Source of the DNA: Gammaproteobacteria bacterium
GTDB lineage: Bacteria; Pseudomonadota; Gammaproteobacteria; Ga0077536
Direction: 5' to 3'
Length of the DNA: 64,000 bases
Assembly: GCA_020849475.1 (NCBI GenBank)
Contig: JADLGE010000026.1
Location: 1-64,000 of the forward strand
Position numbers and translations under genes: made by a program. Positions within the stretch are counted from its first letter, which is position 1; the number at the start of each line of letters is the position of its first letter. This document shows, in pieces, positions 9,713 through 17,880 of the stretch. The notes beneath the pieces are model-generated. The model ran no database searches and was not told where the DNA came from. It was given only the letters and a program-made list of their open reading frames with translations.

Positions 9713-10849
9713 ATGAAGTCGCCCATCTGCGCGTTGCTCGGCATCGAGTTTCCCTTGCTCGCCTTCAGCCATTGTCGCGACGTGGTGGCGGCGGTGTCGC
9801 GCGCAGGTGGCATGGGGGTGTTCGGCGCCGGCGCCCTGCCGCCCGAGCGCCTCGAAGAAGAACTGGCGTGGATAGACGCCCACGTCGACGGCCAACCCTA
9901 CGGCGTGGATTTGTTGATCCCGGAAAAGATGGCGGGCAAGCACGAAGAGGTGAATGCCCGACAGATGGTCGCGGGCCTGCCGGACAGCCATACCGGCTTC
10001 GCCGATGCGGTGTTGGCCAAGCACGGCATCGAGGCCGGCGCTTTCGATGAAGCGCGCGATCGCATGGTGCAGATTGGTCGCAATCTCAGGCCGGCCGGCG
10101 CCGCCGATTTACTCGATGTCGCGTTCAAACATCCCATCAAGCTCATTGCCAACGCGCTGGGCGTGCCGCCGCCGCTCATGCTCGAACTCGGCAAGCGCCA
10201 CGGTGTGCCGGTCGCGGCGCTGGTCGGCGCGCGCGAACATGCCGTCAAGCAGGTCGAAGCGGGCGTCGACATCCTGGTGGTGGCGGGCGGCGAAGCGGGC
10301 GGCCACTGTGGTGATGTCTCGACCCTGGTGCTGGTGCCGGAAGTGGTTGCTGCGATCGCGGGTTTGCGTGCGGTGCCGATACTCGCGGCCGGCGGCATCG
10401 TCACCGGCCGCCAGATGGCGGCGTGCATGGCGATGGGCGCGGCCGGCGCCTGGACCGCGTCGGTGTGGTTGACGACTCACGAAGCGGAAACCAATCCAGT
10501 CGTCAAAGACAAAATGCTGAAAGCCACCTCGCGTGACACCGTGCGCTCGCGCAGCCGCACCGGCAAACCGTCGCGACAGCTGCGTTCGTCGTGGACGCAG
10601 GCCTGGGAAGCGCCGGGCGCGCCGTCACCGCTGCCCATGCCTTTGCAGTCCTTGATCAGCGAACCGCCGCTGGCGCGCGTCGACAAGCTTGCCCAAAGCG
10701 GCCATGCCGGTGCGCAGGAACTCGCCACCTACTGGGTGGGACAGGGCGTGGGCCTCATGAACGAAGCGAAATCGGTGCGCGCGGTGATGCAGGAATTCCA
10801 GGAAGATTTTCTGGCTGCCTACGAGCGGCTGGGGGGATTTCTGGAATAA
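9713..10849 (+). CDS. Nitronate monooxygenase-like flavoprotein
   Basis: A 378-aa FMN TIM-barrel protein of the nitronate monooxygenase (2-nitropropane dioxygenase) family. Landmarks are LGIEFPLLAFSHCRDVVAAVSRAGGMGVFG at the N-terminus, VDILVVAGGEAGGHCGDVSTLVLVPEVV (phosphate/FMN loop) and VPILAAGGIVTGRQMAACMAMGAAGAWTASVWL. These proteins oxidise nitronates, but many are really enoyl-ACP/CoA-related or orphan flavoenzymes. It is co-transcribed with the enoyl-CoA hydratase (3-bp gap), which suggests a catabolic role over nitroalkane detoxification. Confidence 0.85.
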   Translation: MKSPICALLGIEFPLLAFSHCRDVVAAVSRAGGMGVFGAGALPPERLEEELAWIDAHVDGQPYGVDLLIPEKMAGKHEEVNARQMVAGLPDSHTGFADAVLAKHGIEAGAFDEARDRMVQIGRNLRPAGAADLLDVAFKHPIKLIANALGVPPPLMLELGKRHGVPVAALVGAREHAVKQVEAGVDILVVAGGEAGGHCGDVSTLVLVPEVVAAIAGLRAVPILAAGGIVTGRQMAACMAMGAAGAWTASVWLTTHEAETNPVVKDKMLKATSRDTVRSRSRTGKPSRQLRSSWTQAWEAPGAPSPLPMPLQSLISEPPLARVDKLAQSGHAGAQELATYWVGQGVGLMNEAKSVRAVMQEFQEDFLAAYERLGGFLE

Positions 10850-11004
10850 GTGTTGTAGGTGCGAACTGCCCGATCCCACGCCGGTAGGTGACGAGCGGCG
10901 CATACGCGTGCGCGCTTGCCGGGCGTGGCGTGCTTGCATGCCGGCGGCTTGGTGTATGGTAGCGCCCCCCGGTGCAACGGCCGGGTAATCAACGAGGCAA
11001 GACG

Positions 11005-11430
11005 ATGGAATTGAGTCCGCGACAGAAACGCCGCGCGGTCATTCGCTGGTTATGGATCCCGCTGTGCGCGATCGTGGTGTGGTACGGCATGCTGGCGCTG
11101 GGTCTGGGTCTTCATTCATTCGCCCTCGGATTCTGTCCCAAGGACCAAATACTGTCGGGCTTCTGTTCCGCCTCATGGTTTCCCACGGTCGAGCACGCCA
11201 TCATCATCGGCTGCGCCGGTTTGACCGGCCTGGCCGAAGTGGTGGTGGCCGCCATCGTCGCCCCCATGCAGCGCGTGCGCGCGGCGGCGGTGGTGTTTGC
11301 CATCGGCGTGGCGGTCGCGCTCGGCATGGTGGTCGAAGCCAAGGCCTACGCGGAATTCGCGGCCGCCGTGCTCGGCGGTCTCATCGGCATCTTCATCGCT
11401 TCACGGCTCAAGCAGAGCATCGAACTCTAG
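11005..11430 (+). CDS. Small integral membrane protein (141 aa)
   Basis: Three to four hydrophobic helices can be seen: WLWIPLCAIVVWYGMLALGL, AIIIGCAGLTGLAEVVVAAIV, AAAVVFAIGVAVALGMV and FAAAVLGGLIGIFIA. Two Cys lie in the first loop (FCPKDQILSGFC). The frame begins at 10972, but ATG 11005 (MELSPRQKRR) has a positively charged start and fits the positive-inside rule. No family is recognised. Its TAG stop lies in the first CTAG of the palindromic element at 11427-11591. Confidence 0.7.
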   Translation: MELSPRQKRRAVIRWLWIPLCAIVVWYGMLALGLGLHSFALGFCPKDQILSGFCSASWFPTVEHAIIIGCAGLTGLAEVVVAAIVAPMQRVRAAAVVFAIGVAVALGMVVEAKAYAEFAAAVLGGLIGIFIASRLKQSIEL

Positions 11431-11591
11431 TGTGCTGTCCCGTGATGAACTTCGATAGTTCGCGCGGCTATCGGGCCGCCAGGCAAGGCGCGCGAAGGAG
11501 TAATAGCGGGGCTATTGCGACGACAAGCAACGCCGCATGGCGGTTCGAGAGCAAACGAATTACGAAGATTCATTGCGGGACAGCGCACTAG
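11427..11591. mobile_element. MITE-like palindromic element 1
   Basis: About 165 bp bounded by inverted repeats: the left end reads CTAGTGTGCTGTCCCG and the right end, read inward on the other strand, CTAGTGCGCTGTCCCG (15 of 16 match). The inverted homology continues imperfectly for about 20 bp. The interior has GGAGTAATAGCGGGGCTATT, itself a hairpin. No transposase is encoded. Size, ends and lack of coding content fit a non-autonomous element or a large structured repeat. Confidence 0.65.
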
Positions 11592-11676
11592 CGCTGTCGG
11601 TCAAGGCTGCCGCGCGGCGGCCGCTACAACCTGCAGTAGGGCGCAGATCGCGCCTGTGTCCAGACAGGAGCGGTCC

Positions 11677-12696
11677 ATGCAAGCCAGCGCGGCGATTTCA
11701 AACAGGGAGTCCGACAACGCCATGGCGGCCTTGAGTCAGGAAGAGCTGGCCGCCTGCGCACAGATCCTGGCCTTGGGCATTGCCCAGCACCGCATGAAGT
11801 TCGGCGTGATTCCCCTGGAGGTCGCGCCCGCCACCGACAGCGCCGGCGCCGCGCGTTTGCGTGAAGCGGTGCGTTCGAGCTTCGACGAAGCCCTGCGCCT
11901 GGTGCGCCAGAAGCAGGCCACTCAAACCCAGCAGGCACAGCACGCCGCCGAGACCGCGGCCCAAAGCGATGCCGCCGCGCAGGCCGCCATCCGCGAGCAG
12001 CGTCGGCAGTTGCGCATCAGCGTCAGTGCGGCGGTGCAGCTCGGCCTCCTCGACAGCGACGAGACCTGCAAGGCGACCTTGCGCAACATCTCGTGGGGCG
12101 GCGCCTCGGTGCGCTGCGAGGACATCACCCTGCACGCCGGTCAGCGCGTGCGCCTGCAGCTGCCGATAGGCAAGAACGACAAGATCGCGACCATTGCCAC
12201 GGTGCTGCGCACCACCACCGTCAACGGCACGAGCGAATACGGCCTGCGCTTCGACAGCATGACGGCCGCCGATGAAGAGCGACTGGAAAAAGTGCTCGAC
12301 ATCCTGGTCGCCAATCCCAGCCCCGATGCGCGCCGCAGCGAGGCACGCCTGGTGCAGCGCCTGGAAATCGAATACGGCGACTGCGGTGAGTTCTGCGCGG
12401 TGCTGGAAGACATCTCGCCGAGCGGCGTGATGTTGACGGTGCCCGATCCCCTGGAAATCGACCAATCTCTGCTGGTGACCTTGAGCGGCGCCGACACCCA
12501 TCACAGTCTGAGTCTGCGCGCACGCGTGGTGCATCAGACCCTGGTCGCCGAATGCGGCATCGACATGTACCGCGTCGGCCTGCGCTTCGAACATCCCGGT
12601 GATGAGCTGCGCGATCGCGTGGCGGCGGTGCTGCAGCATCTGGCGGTGATGCGACCGGCGGAAAATGCCGATGAGTTCCTGGCCGAGGCGGGCTGA
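11677..12696 (+). CDS. Double PilZ-domain protein (c-di-GMP effector)
   Basis: A 339-aa cytoplasmic protein. After an N-terminal helical region with a Gln/Ala-rich coiled-coil stretch (about 75-110) come two PilZ domains. The first has RRQLR followed by NISWGGASV; the second has RSEAR followed by DISPSGVML. Both keep RxxxR and (D/N)xSxxG, the c-di-GMP-binding motifs. The frame extends into the upstream mobile element, but ATG 11677 has AGGAG at 11666-11670 and is preferred. Role is probably c-di-GMP-responsive control of surface behaviour; partner unknown. Confidence 0.88.
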   Translation: MQASAAISNRESDNAMAALSQEELAACAQILALGIAQHRMKFGVIPLEVAPATDSAGAARLREAVRSSFDEALRLVRQKQATQTQQAQHAAETAAQSDAAAQAAIREQRRQLRISVSAAVQLGLLDSDETCKATLRNISWGGASVRCEDITLHAGQRVRLQLPIGKNDKIATIATVLRTTTVNGTSEYGLRFDSMTAADEERLEKVLDILVANPSPDARRSEARLVQRLEIEYGDCGEFCAVLEDISPSGVMLTVPDPLEIDQSLLVTLSGADTHHSLSLRARVVHQTLVAECGIDMYRVGLRFEHPGDELRDRVAAVLQHLAVMRPAENADEFLAEAG

Positions 12697-12724
12697 CGCT
12701 GTCGCCGGCCGCGGCGCGCCTTGC

Positions 12725-13498
12725 TCAACGTCCGTTCAAGCGCCAGTCGTAATCGAGCGTCGCCTCGAGTTCCATCTCCGCTGGCAGCGCGCGGTAGCGC
12801 GCGATGAATTTCTTCACGCCATCCGGCCCTCCGAAATCCTCTTCGAACCAGTCAAAGATTTTTGACACCCGCAGGCGGGTGCCGTCTTCGCGCAGGCCCT
12901 TGCCAGGGTTGGCGAGGAAGCGGCGCGCTTGATCATCGAGTTGCGCATCCAGGGTCGCGGCACGATAGGGTTCGTCGCGCAGATCGGGGCAGCTCAGGGA
13001 TGCGCATACGATGGCGAAATGCACGCGTGGTTCGCCCAGCGCGCGTAGACGACGGTGCTCGATGTCGTCCAATGTCACGCGCTCGCCGCCGACCACGCCC
13101 GCTTCGCGCTTCCATACCGGCCACAGGATATTGCCCGCCTCCTTGATGCTTGCGAGTGGTTGATGGTCGACCACCACTTTGATGGCCAGCAAGTTGTAGG
13201 CATTGATGTAGAACGCAAGGCGCTGTCGTGCATCGACGAGTTGCGCGAGCGGCGCCTGGGCCAGGGCGGCAAGTGCCGCGGCGTAGTGGGGATCGGCGGC
13301 CAGCGCGCGATAGTCGACCAGCTTGAGCGTGATGCCGTGACGTTCGCCATCGTGCACATGGGCGGCCAGCAGCGCCGCGTAGTCCCGCCAGTCGGGCTCG
13401 TCCGCGCGCGCCGGGACGAGGCATAGCGCGAGCGCCAGCGCCAGCCACGGGCGCGCCGCAGCGGGGCGACGGACTCTGGTCTGACGGCACTGCGGCAT
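12725..13498 (-). CDS. DUF547-domain exported protein
   Basis: A 257-aa protein with a signal peptide (PWLALALALCLVPARA) and a DUF547 domain: RLAFYINAYNLLAIKVVVDH, GGERVTLDDIEH, EPRVHFAIVCASLSCPDLRDEPY and the C-terminal WFEEDFGG. Family members are predicted periplasmic or lipid-attached proteins of uncertain function; the conserved Asn/His/Cys pattern has suggested a protease-like fold. It is convergent with the PilZ gene (28-bp gap) and divergent from the LLM gene at 13617. Confidence 0.88.
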   Translation of the reverse strand: MPQCRQTRVRRPAAARPWLALALALCLVPARADEPDWRDYAALLAAHVHDGERHGITLKLVDYRALAADPHYAAALAALAQAPLAQLVDARQRLAFYINAYNLLAIKVVVDHQPLASIKEAGNILWPVWKREAGVVGGERVTLDDIEHRRLRALGEPRVHFAIVCASLSCPDLRDEPYRAATLDAQLDDQARRFLANPGKGLREDGTRLRVSKIFDWFEEDFGGPDGVKKFIARYRALPAEMELEATLDYDWRLNGR

Positions 13499-13571
13499 GC
13501 TCGATACTGCGCGTGAAGAAACGTACAGGGTGACACGCCGGCGCCCGGCCGGCGAGCGTGGTCAAGGTCAC

Positions 13572-13595
13572 GCTAACCGGTTAGCCTTGTATATT
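13572..13595 (+). promoter_or_regulatory. Operator-like palindrome plus -10 box before LLM monooxygenase
   Basis: GCTAACCGGTTAGC (13572-13585) is a perfect 14-bp palindrome of the type bound by TetR-family repressors. TATATT at 13590-13595 looks like a -10 box, 21 bp before the ATG. The operator would overlap the spacer. No TetR gene is in the window. Confidence 0.45.
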
Positions 13596-13616
13596 CTTCG
13601 TCACGGAACAGAGCTC

Positions 13617-14996
13617 ATGGCCAAGCGCATCCACATGAATGCCTTCACCCAGTGCTGTATCGGCCATCACTCCATCGGACAATGGAAACATCCTTTGGAC
13701 CGACCGCTGGATGGTTACCGTGATATCCATTACTGGATGGATCTGGCGCGCATTCTCGAAGAAGGTTTTTTCGACACCTTGTTCCTGGCCGATGTGCACG
13801 GCACCTACAGCGTCTATCGCGGTTCGCGTGACGCGGCGGTGCGTTACGGCACGCAGTTTCCGAGCAACGATCCGACCTTGATCATCCCCGCCATGGCGGC
13901 GGTCACCCAGCATCTCGGTTTCGCCAGCACCTTCAGCACCAGCTACTTTCCGCCCTATCACACCGCCAAGCTGTTCTCGACGCTCGATCACCTGACGCGC
14001 GGTCGCGTGGCGTGGAACATCGTTACTTCCTACCTTGCCGACGCCAATGCCAACTTCGGCCTCGGCGAAATGATGGCGCATGACCAGCGATACGATCGCG
14101 CCGAGGAATACATGCAAGTGTGTTATCAGCTGTGGGAACACTCCTGGGAAGAAGACGCGATGCAGCGCGACCGCGAGCGCGACATGCTCATCGACCCGGC
14201 CAAGGTGCATGAAATCAACTATCGCGGCGAGTACTTCAATGTACCTGGCCCGCACATGTGCGAGCCCTCGCTGCAACGCACGCCGGTGCTTTACCAGGCA
14301 GGTCAGTCGGGGCGCGGCGTGGCATTCGCGGCGCGCCATGCCGAAGGCATATTCGCCATCCATCCCAATACCGACGCCTGTCGCGCGGCGGTGCGCGAAC
14401 TCAGCGCCGCGCTGGCGCTGGAAGGCCGCAGCCGTGACGACATCAAATATTTTCCCGGCGTCACCGTCATTGTCGCGCCCACCGATGCGGAAGCCGAACT
14501 CAAGCTCGAGACCTGTCGTCAATACCGCAGCCCGGAAGGCGCGCTGGCCTTGTTCTGCGGCTGGATCGGGGTCGACATCTCCAAGCTCGACTCGGCGCAG
14601 TCATTGCGTGACATGCACACCGATTCCATCCAGGGGCTGATCGATTATTTTTCCATCGTCGATCCTGAGCGCGACTGGACCTTGCAGGACGTCGGCGACT
14701 ATCTTTCGATCGGCAGCGTGATGCCGAAAATCGTCGGCAGCCCGCAAACCGTTGCCAATGAACTCGAACGCTGGATGGACGAGGGCGAGTGTGACGGCTT
14801 CAACCTGGTGCCGGTCACGCAGCCGCAGGGTTTCCGCGACTTCGCCGATCTGGTGGTGCCGGAACTGCAGCGCCGTGGCCGCATGCGCAGCGCCTATGAC
14901 GGCGAGACCTTGCGCGAGTCCTATTTTGGTCGCGGCCAGGCGCGCTTGAACGAGCGGCATGTCGCGCACCGGTGTCTGCCGGAGTGGAAGCGCTAG
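13617..14996 (+). CDS. LLM-class flavin-dependent monooxygenase (NtaA/SnaA/DszA type)
   Basis: A 459-aa FMNH2-dependent monooxygenase of the NtaA/DszA group. Landmarks: IHMNAFTQCCIGHHSIGQWKHP at the start, FDTLFLADVHGTYSVY, AMAAVTQHLGFASTFSTSY, RVAWNIVTSY (FMN-site signature) and VLYQAGQSGRGVAFAARHAEGIF. Such enzymes oxidise chelators, sulfones or terpenoids with a partner flavin reductase, which is not seen here. ATG 13617 (MAKRIHMNAF) is chosen as the family start; the frame is open further upstream through the promoter. The operator at 13572 suggests substrate-induced control. Confidence 0.88.
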   Translation: MAKRIHMNAFTQCCIGHHSIGQWKHPLDRPLDGYRDIHYWMDLARILEEGFFDTLFLADVHGTYSVYRGSRDAAVRYGTQFPSNDPTLIIPAMAAVTQHLGFASTFSTSYFPPYHTAKLFSTLDHLTRGRVAWNIVTSYLADANANFGLGEMMAHDQRYDRAEEYMQVCYQLWEHSWEEDAMQRDRERDMLIDPAKVHEINYRGEYFNVPGPHMCEPSLQRTPVLYQAGQSGRGVAFAARHAEGIFAIHPNTDACRAAVRELSAALALEGRSRDDIKYFPGVTVIVAPTDAEAELKLETCRQYRSPEGALALFCGWIGVDISKLDSAQSLRDMHTDSIQGLIDYFSIVDPERDWTLQDVGDYLSIGSVMPKIVGSPQTVANELERWMDEGECDGFNLVPVTQPQGFRDFADLVVPELQRRGRMRSAYDGETLRESYFGRGQARLNERHVAHRCLPEWKR

Positions 14997-15009
14997 CCGG
15001 GTTTTGAAT

Positions 15010-15027
15010 GTGCGATTGAAATCGCAC
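15010..15027. repeat. REP-like palindrome, family A
   Basis: GTGCGATTGAAATCGCAC, followed by CCGC, 14 bp after the stop of the LLM gene. Confidence 0.6.
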
Positions 15028-15100
15028 CCGCGGACCGGCTGTGGGGCGCATCTGGTATCCTGCCGCCTGCCGCGCGATGAGAGCTTGATGGGGGCCGGGC

Positions 15101-15616
15101 ATGGATCACACACAAATCGGAAACAGGCTGCTGTGGGAGACCGTGCAACGTCAGCTCATCACGGAAATCCTGCAGGACTACAGTTACTACGTCGACCGTA
15201 ACGATCCGCAGGGCCTGGTCACCCAGGTGTTCTGCGAGGACGGCGAATTCGAGCTCGGCGCGCACCACGCGGTGATCGGCCGCGAAGAACTGGCCAGGAT
15301 GTTCGCCAAGACCCTCGCGCCGTTCCGCGCCACCAGCCATCACGTCTCCAACATCCGTGTGCGCTTCCACGGCGACGACCGTGCTGAATCGAGCGCCTAT
15401 GTCTATGCCTGGCATATCGCCGCCGACGACGGCCATCGCATCGACCTGTGGGGGCGCTATCACGACCAGCTGCGCCTGACCGCCGACGGCTGGCGCATCG
15501 CGGTCAGACGTTTATCGGTGGCCGGCTGTGATGGCTGGCTCAACCCGCCCTTCGACCTCATCGAGCGTCTGCCCAACCCCGACAATCCGCCGTCGCCCAA
15601 GGTCACGCGGCGCTGA
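15101..15616 (+). CDS. SnoaL-like/NTF2-fold protein
   Basis: A 171-aa protein with the cone-shaped NTF2/SnoaL fold pattern: QRQLITEILQDYSYYVDRND, VFCEDGEFELGAHHAVIGREEL, the SHHVSNIRVRFHGDDRAESSAYVYAW strand and IDLWGRYHDQLRLTADGWRI near the end. Such proteins act as hydratases, isomerases or dehydratases in ring catabolism, or as beta-subunit-like scaffolds. No catalytic set can be assigned. It lies between an LLM monooxygenase and a cyclase-FHA gene in the same direction. Confidence 0.8.
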   Translation: MDHTQIGNRLLWETVQRQLITEILQDYSYYVDRNDPQGLVTQVFCEDGEFELGAHHAVIGREELARMFAKTLAPFRATSHHVSNIRVRFHGDDRAESSAYVYAWHIAADDGHRIDLWGRYHDQLRLTADGWRIAVRRLSVAGCDGWLNPPFDLIERLPNPDNPPSPKVTRR

Positions 15617-15673
15617 GACCGGGAAAGCACCGTGCATCGCTTTGAACTACCGCGCCGCGAGACCCGCTGAGCC

Positions 15674-16615
15674 ATGGCCAACGAGCATGTCACGGGCGAC
15701 GAGACCTATGGACTGGCTGATACGCTGCAATGGCTGGCGGTGCTGTATGCCGACATCAGCGGCAGCAGTCGCATCTACGAGCAGTTTGGCGATGCGGTCG
15801 CGCAGCGCGACATCGTGCGCTGCCTGGGGCTCCTGACCGACGTCGCGCAGGCCCATGGCGGGCGCCTCGAACGGACCATCGGCGATGAAGTGATGTGCAG
15901 TTTCGTGCTGCCCGAGCGCGCCGCGCAGGCGGCGGTCGCCATGCATGAGAAGCTGCGCGCGGCGAGTGCCGCCCAGGCGTTTGCCGCAGGCACGCTGCGG
16001 GTGCGCATCGGTTGGCATTACGGCGTGGCCGAATCCCATGACGGTGAACTCGGCGGTGCCTTGCCGCTGGTCGCGCAGCAGGTCACGGCCCTGGCACGAC
16101 CCGACGAGATCCTGGCCTCGGACAGCGCAGTGGCCGCGCTCTCCACCGGCTGGCGCGGCGCCGCACAGCGTCTGGACACCATCGAGTCGCGCGTCGACGG
16201 TCAGCCTTTGACGCTCTTCCGCCTGCCGTGGGACAAAGACGAGGAGGTCACCCAGTTCCGGCTCGGCAAGACGCCCGCGAGGGTGATCGTTTCCACACGC
16301 CTGGTGTTGCGCCATGGCGAGCGTGAATTGGTGCTGGATGGCGAGCATCGGCGCTGTTCCGTCGGCCGTGGCCGCGACAGCGATCTCGCCACCGGCAGCC
16401 GCTTCACTTCCAAGCGTCATGCCGAGATCTTGTATCGGCGCGGGCGTTTCTACGTGGTCGACAACAGCATCAACGGCACTTTCATCGCGCCCCAGGGCAG
16501 CATGGTGCAGCACCTGCATCACGAAGAAGCGGCGCTGCTCGGCAAGGGGGTGTTGATGTTCGGCAGTCCCGCCAGCAAGGATCCGGCGGCGAGCGTCAGC
16601 TACGAGTGCGTGTGA
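15674..16615 (+). CDS. Class III cyclase-like protein with FHA domain
   Basis: A 313-aa cytoplasmic protein. The N-terminal half is a class III adenylate/guanylate cyclase domain: LYADISGSS holds the first metal Asp, and GGRLERTIGDEVMCSF the second. The usual substrate-specifying Lys before TIGD is Arg, and the transition-state Asn/Arg segment (VNxAAR in active enzymes) reads PLVAQQ, so catalysis is doubtful. The C-terminal half is an FHA domain (SVGRGRDSD, SKRHAEI, DNSINGTFI) that would bind phosphothreonine. It likely works as a nucleotide or phosphopeptide sensor; partner kinase is not in the window. Confidence 0.85.
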   Translation: MANEHVTGDETYGLADTLQWLAVLYADISGSSRIYEQFGDAVAQRDIVRCLGLLTDVAQAHGGRLERTIGDEVMCSFVLPERAAQAAVAMHEKLRAASAAQAFAAGTLRVRIGWHYGVAESHDGELGGALPLVAQQVTALARPDEILASDSAVAALSTGWRGAAQRLDTIESRVDGQPLTLFRLPWDKDEEVTQFRLGKTPARVIVSTRLVLRHGERELVLDGEHRRCSVGRGRDSDLATGSRFTSKRHAEILYRRGRFYVVDNSINGTFIAPQGSMVQHLHHEEAALLGKGVLMFGSPASKDPAASVSYECV

Positions 16616-16619
16616 TTGA

Positions 16620-16649
16620 GGGTGATGACGCGTGGCCGCGTCATCACCC
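16620..16649. terminator. Bidirectional hairpin between convergent genes
   Basis: GGGTGATGACGCG pairs perfectly with CGCGTCATCACCC around a TGGC loop. It lies in the 46 bp between the cyclase-FHA gene and the convergent LLM gene. A T-tract is weak on both sides, so it may be a barrier or terminator of low efficiency. Confidence 0.55.
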
Positions 16650-16661
16650 ATGCGGCGGGTC

Positions 16662-17753
16662 TCAGGCGGCGCGGGTGCGCGCCGTGTTCCAGCTCCGCAG
16701 TTCCGGCACGACCTTCTCGGCGAAGGTCTTCAGGGTGCGCTCGGCAACTTCGAACGGCATGCCGGCAAAACGCGGAATCATGAGAATGTCGTAGTCGCCA
16801 ATCGCGCGACGACGCTTCTCGAATCCTTCCAGCATCTGCTGCGGCGTGCCCCACACCTGGCCGGCGACATAGCCGTCGGCAACTGCATCGAGGCCCATCG
16901 CATTCATGGCGGTGGCGGCGTCGCCGTAGGCTTCATAGCCTTTGGCGTTGTTGAAGTGCTCACCCATCATTTCATAGTGATGCATGACCGACAGCAGGTA
17001 GGCGCGGATGTACTTGTGCGCATGTTCGGCGGCGCGGTCGGCATTGGTATCGCAGACCGTGATGTCGGTCATGATCGGCAGCGGCGCGGCTTGGCCATGA
17101 TGCTTCAGGAACGATGCCGAGTAGGCGTCGATCTCGGCCTTGTGGGTCTCGATGGACTTGTAGGTGAACTGCATCATCTGCGCGCCGAGCTGCGCGGCTT
17201 CCTCGACTGAATCGGGCGACATCGCGACCTGCTTGATGCGGCCCTTGAAGGATTTCGGTTTGGGCCGGATGACCGCGCGCGGCTGGTCGAAATACTTGCC
17301 GTGATGTTCTTCCATCACGCCGGTTTCGAGCGCGTTGATGATCATCGGCGCCGCTTCGTCGAAACGGCCGCGCGCTTCGTCCATGGAAATGCCGAACTGG
17401 TCGTACTCACGGCGCGACAGGCCGCGACCGAGGCCGAGCAGCGCGCGACCCCCGGACAGCTGGTCGAGCATCGCGGCTTTTTCCGCCACGCGCAGCGGCT
17501 GCGCGTTCCACGGCACGATGACCGCGCCGGTGGCGAGCTTGATCTGCTTGGTCAGGGCGGCGACATGCGACAGGTAAACGAAGTTGTCGGGGCAGAAGGA
17601 GTAGTCCTCGAAGTGGTGTTCGACCACCCATACTTCATCGAGGCCGAGTTGGTCGGCCTGCACGGCGAGCTTGAGCTCTTCGTTGAAGACCTGCTCGTCG
17701 CTGCAGTTCTCGTAACCCCAGCTTTGAAAAATCTGTTCCATTCCAATGTTCAT
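16662..17753 (-). CDS. LLM-class flavin-dependent oxidoreductase (luciferase-like)
   Basis: A 363-aa bacterial-luciferase-like protein. It starts MNIGMEQIFQSWGYENCSDEQ and has DEVWVVEHHFEDYSFCPDN, ATGAVIVPWNAQPLRVAEKAAML and RALLGLGRGLSRREYDQFG, which build the flavin pocket. The frame continues to 18119 but that part has no homology; ATG 17753 has GGGGAG just before it. It is the last gene of a minus-strand set behind two VAO-type flavoproteins, though a 127-bp gap separates them. Substrate unknown; a role in oxidising the same compound as its neighbours is inferred. Confidence 0.88.
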   Translation of the reverse strand: MNIGMEQIFQSWGYENCSDEQVFNEELKLAVQADQLGLDEVWVVEHHFEDYSFCPDNFVYLSHVAALTKQIKLATGAVIVPWNAQPLRVAEKAAMLDQLSGGRALLGLGRGLSRREYDQFGISMDEARGRFDEAAPMIINALETGVMEEHHGKYFDQPRAVIRPKPKSFKGRIKQVAMSPDSVEEAAQLGAQMMQFTYKSIETHKAEIDAYSASFLKHHGQAAPLPIMTDITVCDTNADRAAEHAHKYIRAYLLSVMHHYEMMGEHFNNAKGYEAYGDAATAMNAMGLDAVADGYVAGQVWGTPQQMLEGFEKRRRAIGDYDILMIPRFAGMPFEVAERTLKTFAEKVVPELRSWNTARTRAA

Positions 17754-17880
17754 GCGATATCTCCCCAGAGACGTTGTGCGTGAGAGGGCGGGCAAAAGGC
17801 GTTGGCCGCGGTGGGCGCTCAGGCCGTGGCCAAGCATAACCGCCTCCCCGGGCTTGGGTAATCCCGAAAAAGGCGGCCTG

